DNA from: Lepidodermella squamata
Lineage: Eukaryota; Gastrotricha
Length of the DNA stretch: 64,000 nt
Assembly (NCBI GenBank): GCA_047495785.1
Contig: JBLDXI010000025.1
Coordinates: forward strand, 2,356,001 to 2,420,000
Direction: 5' to 3'
Part shown: positions 13,183 through 25,600 of the stretch, piece by piece
How the letters are laid out: each line of letters begins with the position of its first letter
Position numbering within the stretch: the stretch's first letter is position 1
The notes under the pieces: generated by a model
Seen by the model: the letters and a program-made list of their open reading frames with translations, nothing else
Database searches by the model: none
What the model was told of the DNA's origin: nothing
Translations under genes and position numbers: made by a program

Positions 13183-15634
13183 ATGATGAAGGCAAAATTT
13201 TTAATGGCCATGCTGGTACTAGTTTTCAGATGGGTGCCTGAAACTACGGCTGCTGCGAGATATTTGGACTACACATCACCGACCGACCCTCAGGAGCATC
13301 CTTGGCTTGTAATAAAAATTTCGAATTTTTTTAAAAAAATTTCAAAACTTTTTAAAGGCCCAACTTCGAATTTCTTTCATCAACAAACCGCCTAATATTT
13401 GCTCCGGAGCGCTGATTTCAGCCAGATTAATTTTAACCGCCGCCCATTGCCTGTCGAAAGACGGAATTTCGGCCTCTAGGTTAATTTTATTGATTTCACG
13501 GCTGATATCATAAAATCAGCTTTCATCCTGTTATAGGATCAACGTCATTCTAGGCAGCCGTAATTCAAGCCGCCTTAACGAGCCGGGTACAATCAATGTC
13601 ACCCTGGTTGCTAATGTTTTATCAGTCGCGATCCATCCTAGCTTTCAAGTGTTTGGAAGTGGGTACAAGAACGATTTTGCCGTAGTAGCCCTGCAGAACA
13701 CGGTTAACCTAACGTCTGCGATTTACCCACTGCGGCTGCCTCAGGATGACGTTTGTGAGGCGCAGGGCGACTACCAGGCGAATATTCAAGATTTCGACTC
13801 GTGCCTCATGGCTAGTGCTGTTGGCTGGGGCGTGACTTCGAACGGAAATCGGTCTGATACGCCTCGTAAGACTAACATCGCCATGCGGGCCTACGATTTC
13901 TGCACCGATTTCATGTCTGTATCCACCCTGGAATTCTCGCCTGATCTTATGTGTGCCGGCGGCAGTTCAGACGAGGACGACCAGCGGAATACGTGCCCTG
14001 GCGACGATGGCGGGCCGTTGATTTGTATATCCGGCCCGGCTAATTACCAGTTTTTGCTCGGGGTCTACTCGTATGGCGACCTGCCGTGCGGGGCGCCGAT
14101 GGGCGGCGACTACCCGGCCGTCTACGCCCGGGTGTGTGCGGTTAATAACTGGTTGAAAATGATGTTTAATTTGTTCCCGGCCGTTTCGACGCTGAACCGG
14201 ATTCCGGAGGCGAATTTTACAACTTCGACTCAAAGCACGGCTCAACCGACTGGGCAGACGCTGGGTATCCTAGACCTAGGCACTACTCGCCGCCCTACAA
14301 CTACTACAACAGCATGTACGACCTAGTTTTCAAAAATGAATTGAATTTAGATTATATTTTATCAGCTACGGGAAAGACGGAAGAGGATATTTTTGATGTT
14401 TTAAATCCGACTACGACTACAGTAAGACCAAGGACCAGAACGACGACAACATCAACGACGACAACTACAACTGCAGCGACTACAACAAGTGGTATTTATA
14501 CATACCGTATTTGTTCCTATAAGGCCGGGCTACTAAAATTTCAACCTCGATATTTTGAAATTTTCAAAAAATAATTTTGGTGAATCGTTTATTTTTGATG
14601 TTTTCGTACCGACTTGACTCCTCAACCCTGGGCTACTATTAGTGATGGGCGATCGTTAGTGGATCCGAGCCGATCTAATATCTATAACCCCTAAGACCTG
14701 GGCTAATATTGGAGATGAGAGATTATTGGCGACTTGGTTACTATTGGAACAAATATTGGAGGTGAATAATGTGGGACGTGTTCGCATCAAGTTGTAGATC
14801 GTCCACATTCCAGATGAGGGCAACAAGAGCTATGGCAAAAAATCATCAAAAAACGAAGAGGTTTCCCGGATTATTCCAATAATTTCGCCCGCAAACCATG
14901 AGTTATTTGAATCTATGGTGCAGATCTGACCCCGAAATTCTCAAGTTATTCTTCGAAAATCGATTAAATTTCGAAATTCGCGAGCTCATGGCGATATTTT
15001 TTATTTAATCTTGGTCGTCCAAATGCGTGTTTGCTTCCTTCTATAATTTTTTTAATTATTTTGATCATAACCCTGAATATCGGTCAAAATGTATGTTGTA
15101 TTTTTCGCAAAATCCTGGTTTTATCCGGATTTTTCTCATTTAACTTCGAAGTTACGCCAGAGGCTTCAACAACTCCGTCGGCAGCGACGACTCAAATTCC
15201 AATAAATACGACTACACGAGCTTCAACAACTACAACAAGGATAAATGGTAAAAATGGAGATTCTAACCAAAAAAAAATTAATTTTTTGATTATTCAATAT
15301 AGTTATTGTGCCGATAAATGCTCCCCCATCTCCCCCTATTCGTCCAACGTCAAGTTAGTCTTAGTCTAATGGTTTCGTCGTCGAAACTGCCTTTCTTTTT
15401 CATTTTTTAGGATGTGCGAAGCCGATACCATCCGAGCCAATCATCTGCACCCGCGCATTTTCCACCCGCTACTACTACAACACAGCCCGAAAAACGTGTG
15501 AATCCTACCGAGGCTGCTTGTTATCCGCTAAGGAAGAAGCCGAAGTGCTCGACAATGACTTCTCGTCACTTGTTTCGTGCCGCGTCGCCTGCGCCACCGC
15601 CTCAAGTTCCATCATTAACACCGATTACCGATAA
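13183..15634 (+). CDS. Serine protease homologue (Ser-to-Asp) with C-terminal Kunitz-like module
   Basis: Seven exons with closed phases: 13183-13308, 13358-13479, 13537-14315, 14366-14491, 15152-15247, 15303-15353, 15411-15634 (507 aa). A signal peptide (KFLMAMLVLVF) leads to an S1 domain with TAAHC (His, about 13440) and NDFAVVAL (Asp, about 13670). The serine motif reads GDDGGP (about 14005), so the nucleophile is replaced by Asp while the oxyanion glycines are kept. Thr-rich exons form a stalk (about 14290-15247), then a short Pro-rich exon. The last exon is a degenerate Kunitz-like module (RC at 15411, YYYN, RGC, final CRVAC). The 660-nt intron 14492-15151 is exceptional for this locus and may hide further Thr exons. 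Likely secreted and catalytically dead. Confidence 0.8.
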
Positions 15635-16745
15635 ACAATAAAAATTATTACCCGCACACAATTTTTATCAAAAAATTATTCAAATAAATGAGCAATAATT
15701 ACTTCGTTTTTTGCACGCTTTTACATTGTTTTGAAATATTTTGAGTAAAATTCAGGCGCAGCGTCCGGAAATCGCGCGCACCTCGGCCGCATTATTATTA
15801 GGGTGGCTAAAAATCCGCCGAAATCACTCGAGTACTACTACTACCTCATAAAAATCGTTGCGCGCAGCATGGCGAAACGTAAACAACAATCGACGTTTTA
15901 TAGAACAACGGTCGTAGTAGTAATAAAACAATAATAACAACAAACACTCGGACACGGCAAAATAATAACTTCAGATAAGTGCTATACTTATATAGGCGCA
16001 GGTGGGTTTTAGCCGCAGCGGCAATCGCTGTAAGTTTTTCTAATTGCCTAGGCGTGAAAAATAAATCATTGGGCCCTGCTGTTTTTCGCACTTGTTTCAC
16101 TGGGACACATTATATTACCAGTGGCTATGGTCTATAAATAAATTCTCCCTTTGTTTGATTATAGCGTTTAAAAAAATTAGGTGTATATTTTGCGAGTTCG
16201 GGGAATTGCGATTAAAAAATTGTAGTATATAATTAGCTAAAATTAGCACCTTCGCTTTTTGCTGCGATAAACAATTTTTCAGGTAAATAAACTATTAAGG
16301 GCTATTTAGGTACTATACCACCGAGAAAAAATGTTTGTAGCTATTTACGAATTTTCCCATTTTTGTCGAAACAATTTAGCTTTTATATATTTTTCCTATT
16401 TCGAAAAATAATCAAATTAAAAGAAGCCGTATATTTTTTGAAGGTTAATACGAATAGGTAGGTGAACAATTTGTCCACTAATTTTGCTGTCGCATTTTTT
16501 TTCTCGCCATGGGCTAAATACCACGCGCGGCTAATTATTAGCAAAACAAATGGCTGCTTTTATAATTTGCGCGGATAAATAATTGTTCGTTATTTCGCGA
16601 GCGGCAACTTGTTGATTCCAAAGAAAAAATTAAAGGGGAACAATGGTTTTTTAGTTCCCAGACTCAAAGCTCAGCCGTAAAATTTTAATCCGTAATTTTG
16701 AATATTTTTTATTTCGAGAATTGTCGAGGGTTTAGCTCACAGGAT

Positions 16746-16767
16746 TCTCTCTCTCTCTCTTTCTCTT
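16746..16767. repeat. CT microsatellite
   Basis: A run of about seven CT dinucleotides is followed by TTCTCTTT. It is simple sequence in the gene-free interval, with no obvious function. Confidence 0.8.
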
Positions 16768-19202
16768 TAATAACGGATTAAAAATATTGCCAGATTTCTC
16801 GACGTTTTTCTTATTATTCATTGGGTCATTTGGCCGAGTTCTTAGAGGCCAGTATCATTTTTTCACACCTGCATTTTACACCCGTGTCACTGCGGTGCAT
16901 ATTCGGTGTATAAAACCGAGAAATGCCCGCTGAAAAAAGCGCAACGCGACACGTCCATCATCATATCGCACCTAGGTATAGGTATAATACTTAGTTATAT
17001 ACGAGAGAAGGCGCTGCGGCTTCAATTTTTCGCGCGCTCGTGCGCACTGCAAAAAGTGCGCTCATATAATACCGACAAACAACCGGCACGTGCACAGAAA
17101 ATTATACACCTTGAAATTAAATCTCACATCCTGTATTTTACGAAAATTCCTGTTTTACTGAAATTTTTTATGAAAAAAAATCCAGCGAAAGGAGTCATTT
17201 GTTAGGTCTGTTTATTTGTATTGCTTCGGTTATAATATTACCGCGTCTTCTCAAATAGTTAATAGCGCGTTGAGAGAATATAATAAAAGTGATAAAATCT
17301 ATGGCCGCACCAGCCGGCGCGGCGGCTCATACACTCGCGTTTCATTTCAGGCGAAAATTTGCCTCGCATTACTACTTTTATACTACACCCCTCATTTACG
17401 TAATAATTAGTGAGGCGCAAAATGGGCCCCATCAACCCAACAATGAAACGCCGCAGACAAATAGCAGGCCTTTTTAACATCGTTATGCTAATTAGGCGTG
17501 ACAGGCATCATTGTATTACCGAGAAACACCTCAAACAACGGCTGTTTTGCCTTTGGTCTTTGACGTAGGCCACGAAATGCGAGACTGTTTTAGCCTACTG
17601 ACTTCAGATAAATTCAATTTTTTTATTGATTTTCTGCATAATATACCAATTTTTATTTCGCACTGACCAGTAAGTCGAGGTCGAAATATTGCGTGCCAAA
17701 TATCCGTTTCTAATCCTATTTCACATTTATGCATTATATATATAATCAATTTCTGGTCCTCGGGGCTACATATTCATGAAACGCATCTCTCAAAAATGTA
17801 AAATAGCAAAACTCAAGGGCCAAACGTGCGTCATTTATTTAGGAAACCCCAGTAATTTTTAAGGAGGCGCGTTATAATTTTTATTACTATTATTATTTTT
17901 GCATTTCATTGATATATATACCTTTAGGGGGTGAGTATAATGTTATTGGTATTGAACAGGTATATTATTGTTGTTTAAGGAAGCAGCCGCGCGCGCCGTG
18001 TCTTGAGACGCTCCCCTCGGCGCGCATTTTTATTACCCCCACGCGGCCGGACGCGCGCGCGCTTAACTCTGCTCGCGCATCTCGCGATGAACGTGATGCC
18101 GACAACAATGGTATAGTAAAAGTACATAGCCCAACCTAGCCCTATCTGTATGATTTTCATTCATCAAGTGCGTGTACGCGTCGTTGCGACATATATACCC
18201 TATACCTATACCATTTTGCGTCTTCTGGTTTGTTTAGTTCATTCACAAACTATATTACTAGCGTGTGTTCGCTCGCTTAATGGGCGCCCCGGAAAACGGG
18301 TCATGTGTGCGCACCCTCGGCAAAATACGGCACAAGACAAGAGCGGGGACCAGCGCATGTCAATATCAGGCAAGAAGGTAGCCGGCCGGCTTATTTCTGT
18401 ATAAATATATATTTTATATACCCGGGCCAAGGGCTGGCAAGACGCCGTCGAGAGTGGCCGTTGTTTATTGTTATCATATTATCATATTATAACACTCGTC
18501 GTATCGCGTACACGCCCAGGAAACACCGCGCGTTCATCTTCTCATCATCCGGGCACCTTCTTGTAATAATGCCAATAATTTTTCGGCCCGCTCGCCCGGT
18601 TTCGTTGTTATTATTTATATTTGTAAGTATATATCCTGGAGGTGGAGCCAGCCCGGCGTGGCACTTTTATAACGCCCGGCTTTTTGCCAACCAAAGCATA
18701 TTATATGCGGGATACATTTTCTAGAACGACGCCAACAAGACGCGCCGAGTCAACACGCAAATCGGCCAAATAATGCCAAGAGTCTAGTGACAATCGAAAA
18801 ACATAATCTCCGGGCCAAATGAGCATCAGTTTCTAGAATTTTTTTCTGAATTTATTTTCAATTTTTAATTTTTGAATACCTGCGACCAGTAACTAAGGAC
18901 GCTTGATACGCTCTTTTCAGCGTTGAGTTATCAGATATAATTGGGCTATTGAAACTAGTTATTATTTTCTCATTTTCATTTTCTTGACGTCATTGAGAAG
19001 GGCAGCGTTTTAAAAACATTCCGAAAATTTGGTTGTCTATTTTATCTAGGATAGTCACAGTCCTCAGTCCCCTATACTAATATTCATTGAGCTGCAATAA
19101 AACGGTATGCAAATTGTCCTTGTTCCAAAATATTCAAATGCTATAATGAACACGAAAAAATTCTAGAAGATTCCGTAGCTCTACAATAAATCTTAAGGTT
19201 TC

Positions 19203-19465
19203 CGTATCGTTTTGAATTCATCATTTTTTACATTTTCGAAAAATTCAGGAAAAAGCTGAACATTTCGAAAAATTGCCAAAAATACCTTGCGCGCAATAAA
19301 AATAACGAAAATTTTTTCAAGAAATTCCGTTTTTCTACATAAATAATTTAGACAAAGCAGTTTCAGTATCGTTTTATATTCGTCTTTTTGTCTTGGAAAA
19401 AATCCAAGAACAATTGGAAAATTTCGAAAAATTCCCAAAAATACCTTTCGTTTCACTCTGTAAAA
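19203..19465. repeat. Diverged direct duplication, about 160-bp period
   Basis: Two copies of a ~160-bp unit lie head to tail. GTATCGTTTT recurs at about 19205 and 19367, and ATTTCGAAAAATT-x-CCAAAAATACC recurs at about 19262 and 19421. The copies differ by small indels and substitutions. Confidence 0.6.
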
Positions 19466-22400
19466 TTCCCATCTGAATTCCACCATCATTTCAGCTCAAA
19501 TGATTTGTAACAGCGAGATCGTTCGATAGCTTTTTGCGATTTTTTACTCCAATATATTCCCAACTCTACTGAACCGAATGAAATATCGATGACTCAGCCT
19601 TTTAGCTTTTAATTGCGTTAGACGATTTTTCTTTATGAATTGGTCTATCAGTTTAGTTTTTGTCTCTTGCTGATGCAAATCTCTTCTCTTCGATCTTCTC
19701 GGCATTACGATAATCCCTGAGAAATAAGAAAGTCGACATTTTAGCTAATCAGATGCTGTGTTTACTGGCTTTCTAGCCACCTTAATGATTAATTTTGCAC
19801 CTTTTTCTCATCAGTCATCATTCATCATCACACGAGAAGCGCTAAACAAAAACTGATTTTTGTTAGCTTTTCGCCTTTATGACTAACACGGCTGACGAAG
19901 AAAGTACACAGTACACAGTAGTATAAGCTCCCTACTACTACTACCTTGAGGTGGTGTGGTTAGTATAGAGAAGGGAAAAAGAAGGAAAAGCGCGCGCTTT
20001 TTCTTGCGCGTTTTGTTGATAATAGATGACAAAGCGCAAAATGTTTACTATTTGCTCAGCGTTATGTTCTTTCGAGATGCCTATACTTATACTCGCCGAG
20101 CTAGGTCCCCTCTACTATATGTTTAGGATAGTCACTATATACAACAGGCTTTTTCCACAATACGAATGTGTCACCCTTAAAGCCCCGCTTTTTGGCGTCG
20201 TGTGACAATGACGACGGGTGGCGGTAAACAGAACGCAGAAAACGCGCGTTTAATGAGTAAGTAGAGCAGCCTAAAAATGCGCACAAATACCTAAAGGTAC
20301 CAACTGTATGCGCGGGATGATTTATTATTCAACAAAAACAACAATCGCCTTAAAAATCATGTTATCTCGTCTTCGGCTCTATATATGCCTCCAGCTTGGC
20401 ACCGAGTGTGGGAAAAAAATAGCCTCTTATTATAGGAAGCCCTATTGTTATTATTATTACTACATATTGGGGTCATGCTGCTTTGCGAGAAAACAATGCG
20501 GCGAAAAAACACCTGTTAGGGGCCTGTAATGTCGCGCCAGCGTGACGAAAACATTTTTTTGTCGGCTCGCTTGCATTTTTGCAAAGTGAGAAATGTCGCG
20601 GCATGAATCATGCTATGATGTATTGCTATAATACCTATGTTACACTAAGAAAAAATTGTTCCCACGTATGTATTATAATTATGTCATCTTTATTATCATT
20701 CTGCATGCCATTCTTTTTTGCCGCGGCCGTCATAACTAAGACCAGAGGGCCGGCACGATCGTAAAACAAAAACACGTTTTTCTATAGGTTTTTTTTTTTA
20801 TTTATTATGGAAGCAAGATTTTTCAACGTGCGCGGCCATTTTTCTGCCGGGCTTTTTTCAAACAATGGCTGTAGTTTGAATTTTTATCCACATTAATCTA
20901 CCTAGTGTTGAAATATCTTTTTTCTTGTTTTATCATTGCTTTGTGTATATATAATTTTATGAAAAAACGTGCGTAGTCGTTTTACACATTTAGCGTAAAA
21001 AATTTAGGTAGGTGACGTTTAGGTTCTTTTCTATGAATAATACCCATATTACGCCCTTAGAGTTTGCGCCCAGTGAACTGTGCTATAACATGTGGCATAT
21101 AGAGCACGATTTAATCGAGTGTGGGGGTTTCACGAGGTTGACTTTTTGTTGGGAAAAAAACGACAGCATTATTCACTTCTAAGCATTTTTTGCACTCGAG
21201 TAACAAACAATAATTATTCAAAAATTATTATTAATAAATTATATTCAATTTTTCATAAATAATTTCCTGGCTAATTTTTGACATTCTATGGAATTTGTCA
21301 AGTTCGAATTCATCCACGCGTGAAGGAAATTTTTTAGAGCTTATTCTTAAAATTTCCGCTAATTCGGTATAAGTTCATAAATCTCTAGAAATTCCCGCCG
21401 GTTAGCAACGCAATCATTGAATGTGGGTCATACTAATTACCTGAATTTGAACACGCATTAGGAAATAGGTCAAACTTCCGCCTTGATATTCTTTTAATTC
21501 TCAATTTTTCGAATTTCGATTTCATCGGAGGTTTTTTCAATTTAGGTTTTTTGGTTTTCCATTTTTTATTAATTTGAATTATTGTATTTTTATACAATAA
21601 ATTTTCTGCATAAATTAGAATAAATAAAAATAAATTTAAGCCGGCATTTTCAATTTACCTTAATCCTTTTTTATATCCTCACTTTTTCGGCCATTTTTTA
21701 ATCCTGACTTACCTATTGTCCACTATGGTCGGAAAAACTGAGAAGAGATACTTTAATTTTCTGCGGATTTTCGTAATTTTGTGCTTGAAAATTGACAGCG
21801 GCTTTACAATCTGAATAGCCAGAAAACGGAAGCGCCAAGTATTGTTGTCAGCTTTTGCTGACAAAAGGCGGCATTGTCATCCTCGTTTCACTCGAGACGC
21901 GCTCGCGCTGTTGAAAATTTATAATTATTTTCTGCGAGATGTATCCTAAACTAGAATATTATATATTATGTGGGACACAAAGAGGCGATTTATATGCGCG
22001 TATAATATATATTAAATCTACCTGTTCAAATTATTAGCCGCGCTAAATGAGCCGGCTATTGTTTTATCATCTGTTACGCACTTGATGCGTATAATATTAT
22101 TATTTATTAAAATTGGCCTCATCATCATGGGCAAAAATTGCCGCACACAAGTAGCGTCTTCTAATAACCGCGTTTTATATAGCACATAGGACGTTGTTGC
22201 TTGTTTGTTGTTCGATGGCTCGCGTTATCCATCGCTCATGTCTCTACTCAAAACTCTACTCACTCATTTTCTTCACTCGCGAGCCGCGCATCAAATTTTG
22301 AAATAATATTTTTAAGGCAGCGCGAAATCAACTCGCCGCAATTTTTATTACTGCGAAGCACGCTAAAAATGTGCAATAATTACAACGTATATACGCAGCG

Positions 22401-22628
22401 TTTTGTCTCACTTCTATCATCATACCAGGGTTTATTTCTCACCTCTCCGCGTTTGCGGCTGCCAAATTTACGAAGCCAACTAAATTTAGTTATTTTTCAC
22501 ACTTTTTCAGCTTTCAGCAATCATCAATTTTTTAAAACGTTTTTTCCTACCTTATAATAGAGCTGTTATCAATAAATTTGAGAGTTATGGCTTAGTTAAC
22601 TTTTATATTACATCGAACCGATACGAAA

Positions 22629-25600
22629 ATGTCAAACGGCGAAATTTCCGCCCCGCAAGTGGCGCAGAAAAACGTTATTGATACAACGCCAAATCCTAAC
22701 CCGTCCGTTATCCGTCGCCATTTCGAGCATGTTGAAACCGAGCTAGCCGTCCCAGTTTCCGTTGGATCTCCGGCTAATAGCCAGCGATCAAAAGGCCCAG
22801 CTCCTCCACCACCTGTTGCTCCAAAACAGGAATACACCGAGGATAATTACATCTACAACGATTCATCATCGTTGCCGCAAGCAGAGGTGATTTCGAGCCA
22901 AAGACCTATTGGCGGCAATGATTTGGCTAAAAAGCCTGCTCCTGTTCTTCCGCCTCGAAGTAGCACCTCAGGCGAGAATCCGACTCAGAAGCCAAATCCT
23001 TACCGGACAAAGCGGCAGCAGAGTACGAACGACGACGGGCCTGGGATGTTACCTGCCGCGACGATTGATACAACGCCAAATCCTAATCCTTCAGCAATCC
23101 GGAGATTTTTCGAAAAATCCGGCCCGACCGACGTGAAGTGCCACGCTTGTGGCGAGCCGGTCTATCCAACAGAACGGCTATGCCTCACGGAAGATGTTTG
23201 CTATCACAAAGCTTGCTTTCGATGCGCGGTCTGCAGCCAGCATTTGACCATCAAAACCTTCGTGCGGAACCCAGTCGATCGAACAGACGCGGCTGTTTAC
23301 TGCCGGAAGCACGTGCCGCGGATTGTTGATGCAAAGTTCGATGAACATGCGATAGGAATCCGCGGGGCGTTGAATGCTCAACGTGTGTTGAAGAAGGGCC
23401 AGGTCGATTTGTCGCGCCATCACTTTGACGCGAGGAATTTACTACTACAACGGGCGCTGAAGGCTGCGAGTAACCATCGAATGGCGAACGGCGAGATGGA
23501 GAGCTCATCGTCAATCGAGGGCGACCAGTCGCCGCAACAGGCGTTGAGGTCCAGTCGGTTTATGGAGAGCGGCCAGCAGGAAAGTTGGGCGCCGAAGGTT
23601 GGCATCGAAGCTTTACACATAAAAACAGCGCTAGACGCCCAGAAGAACCGGTCTAAAGGCGGGAAAATGACCATGTCGAAACATCACTACCTACCAGACT
23701 TCGTTCACAAGAAGCAGAACGAGATTCTGGAGGCTCAGGAAGAGCTCGAGTTGGTCCAACGCCGCGAGGAAGATGCCTTACTCCGCCAGTTCCAGGAGGA
23801 AAGAAATTTCGAGGAGGTTCAAATTCAACGCGGCATCGAGTCTGAATGGGAAGACGAGTTGCGTATTTTAACCCAGAAGTACGACAAATTATTGTCGAAA
23901 AAGGGCCAGAATAAGCAGGCTCTTATGACGCAATTCGAGGAGGAGAAGCGGCAACTACGTCAGCAAATGGATGAAAAGTTGATCGCGACCCAACGAACCG
24001 CCACGATTCGACTACGTCACAAGGAGCAGGAGGAGACTTCGAAGATGATCGAACGTCATGGTAGGCAGATGTTGGAACTTCTCTGGCACAAGCAACGTGA
24101 GGTTGAGAACGAGATTCAGCAGGAATTGATGGTGCCGGAGATGAGTCAGGAAATGACGTCGCACCAGTCGCAACTCACCGAAAACGGCCCGGATTCAATG
24201 GTTATGTTCGACATGAGTGAGATCAGTTTGATCAGCCAAAACAACGCAGCTGCCGCGATTGCAGCGGCCGAGGAGCGTCAGTCGCAGAACTCGGCGTTAT
24301 CCGGAGATTACGACGATGCTACAACGTCAATGCAGAAGGGCGATGTTTTGGAGGAAGAAACTGAAATGGTACGAGTTCTAAACAACATCGAAGGCGCCTC
24401 TGCAGCCCCTCCACCACCGCCCCACCCGCCATCTTGCCGAAAATGCGATCTTTTCATCGATTCTTCAGTCTTCGCCCAACTCGATAGTTACGTTCTCGAG
24501 GTTGCGCAAACCGACCCGGAGAGCTTCACTAAATTAGTCCATAAGCTGATGAAACCTTGTCTAACCGACCTTGAGAAGGCCAGGGCGATTTTCCGATGGA
24601 TTACCGCGAAAGATTTGAATGTGATTGACTTCTCGCAAATGCCAGCCGCTAACCAGAGTGACACCCCACTCGGTATTCTGCGATCCATCAAAATGGGGGT
24701 TGAGACCTACCACACGTTATTCCGAAGACTTTGCTCATACGCAGGTTTGAATTGCGTTGAAATCCGCGGCCACTCGAAAAGTGTTGGCTACGAGCCGGGG
24801 ATGCACATCGAACCCGGCCAGTTTCTCAACACCTGGAACGCAGTTCTGCTAGACGGAGACTGGCGGCTGGTTCAATGCAACTGGGGCGCGCGGCATTTGG
24901 TTTTGAACAAGGACCAAAATCAGGCGAATCATGGGTCAAGTGAGACTAGCTCAATACCATCCGATCCGTCGAGCTCGCCGAAAAAGCCGGAGGATAGCAT
25001 TCGTTACCAACAGGACGAGCATTACTTCCTCACCGATCCTGAGGACTTCATCACAGAGTTCTGGCCATTCGATCCGAAGTGGCAGTTACTCCACGAGCCG
25101 ATTACACTGGACGAATTCGAGAAATTGCCGTTTGTCCGATCGGTTTTCTTCCATTACGGCATGGCGTTTGTCGACGATATGCGAGCGGTAGCTGATGCGG
25201 ATGAGTGCGGTGGGGCTCAAGTCAGGATAACAGTCGACCCAGCCATAGCTCAGGACATAGTTTTCCACTACCAGTTACGCTTCGCTGATCGAACAATGTC
25301 GACCGAGACATCTTACCGCGGCATCGCGTTGGAACGATTCGTTTTCCAGTCGATAAATGGCAATCAAATTTTGTATAAGGTCTTCGTGCCGACTGTTGGC
25401 GAATATTTCCTCGAAGTGTTTGCGAACCGTCTACCAGCCAGCCAATCTGATGGCGCTTCGATGAGCTCAAGTCGTTCGAGCGGCATTCACGCACCGCAAC
25501 AGCCTTTCCGACTGAAATGCGCGTGCAAATTCCGGATTCGCTGCCCGAAAATCAGCCAGAAAATGCACCCCTTACCGGCTTGCTCCCCCGGCGAGTGGGG

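Larger units (their letters stand above)
15635..22628. other. Seven-kilobase gene-free interval
   Basis: I see no gene here that I can support. Frames of 60-140 codons exist (for example 18305-18724) but lack recognisable motifs, splice context or biased composition. The interval is AT-rich with a GC/CG-rich patch near 17990-18090, a CT microsatellite, and a diverged duplication near 19.2-19.47 kb. Its length contrasts with the usual few hundred bases between genes in this window, so it may hold distal regulation for the LIM gene at 22629, an unrecognised non-coding RNA, or decayed transposons. Confidence 0.5.

Noticed and set aside
18305-18724. 139-codon frame in the gene-free interval
   Set aside because: No signal of family, splicing or codon bias; it includes low-complexity AT runs and a GC-rich patch.
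22201-22557. 118-codon frame just upstream of the LIM gene
   Set aside because: Composition is like the surrounding AT-rich DNA and no motif is seen; more likely promoter or 5' untranslated sequence.
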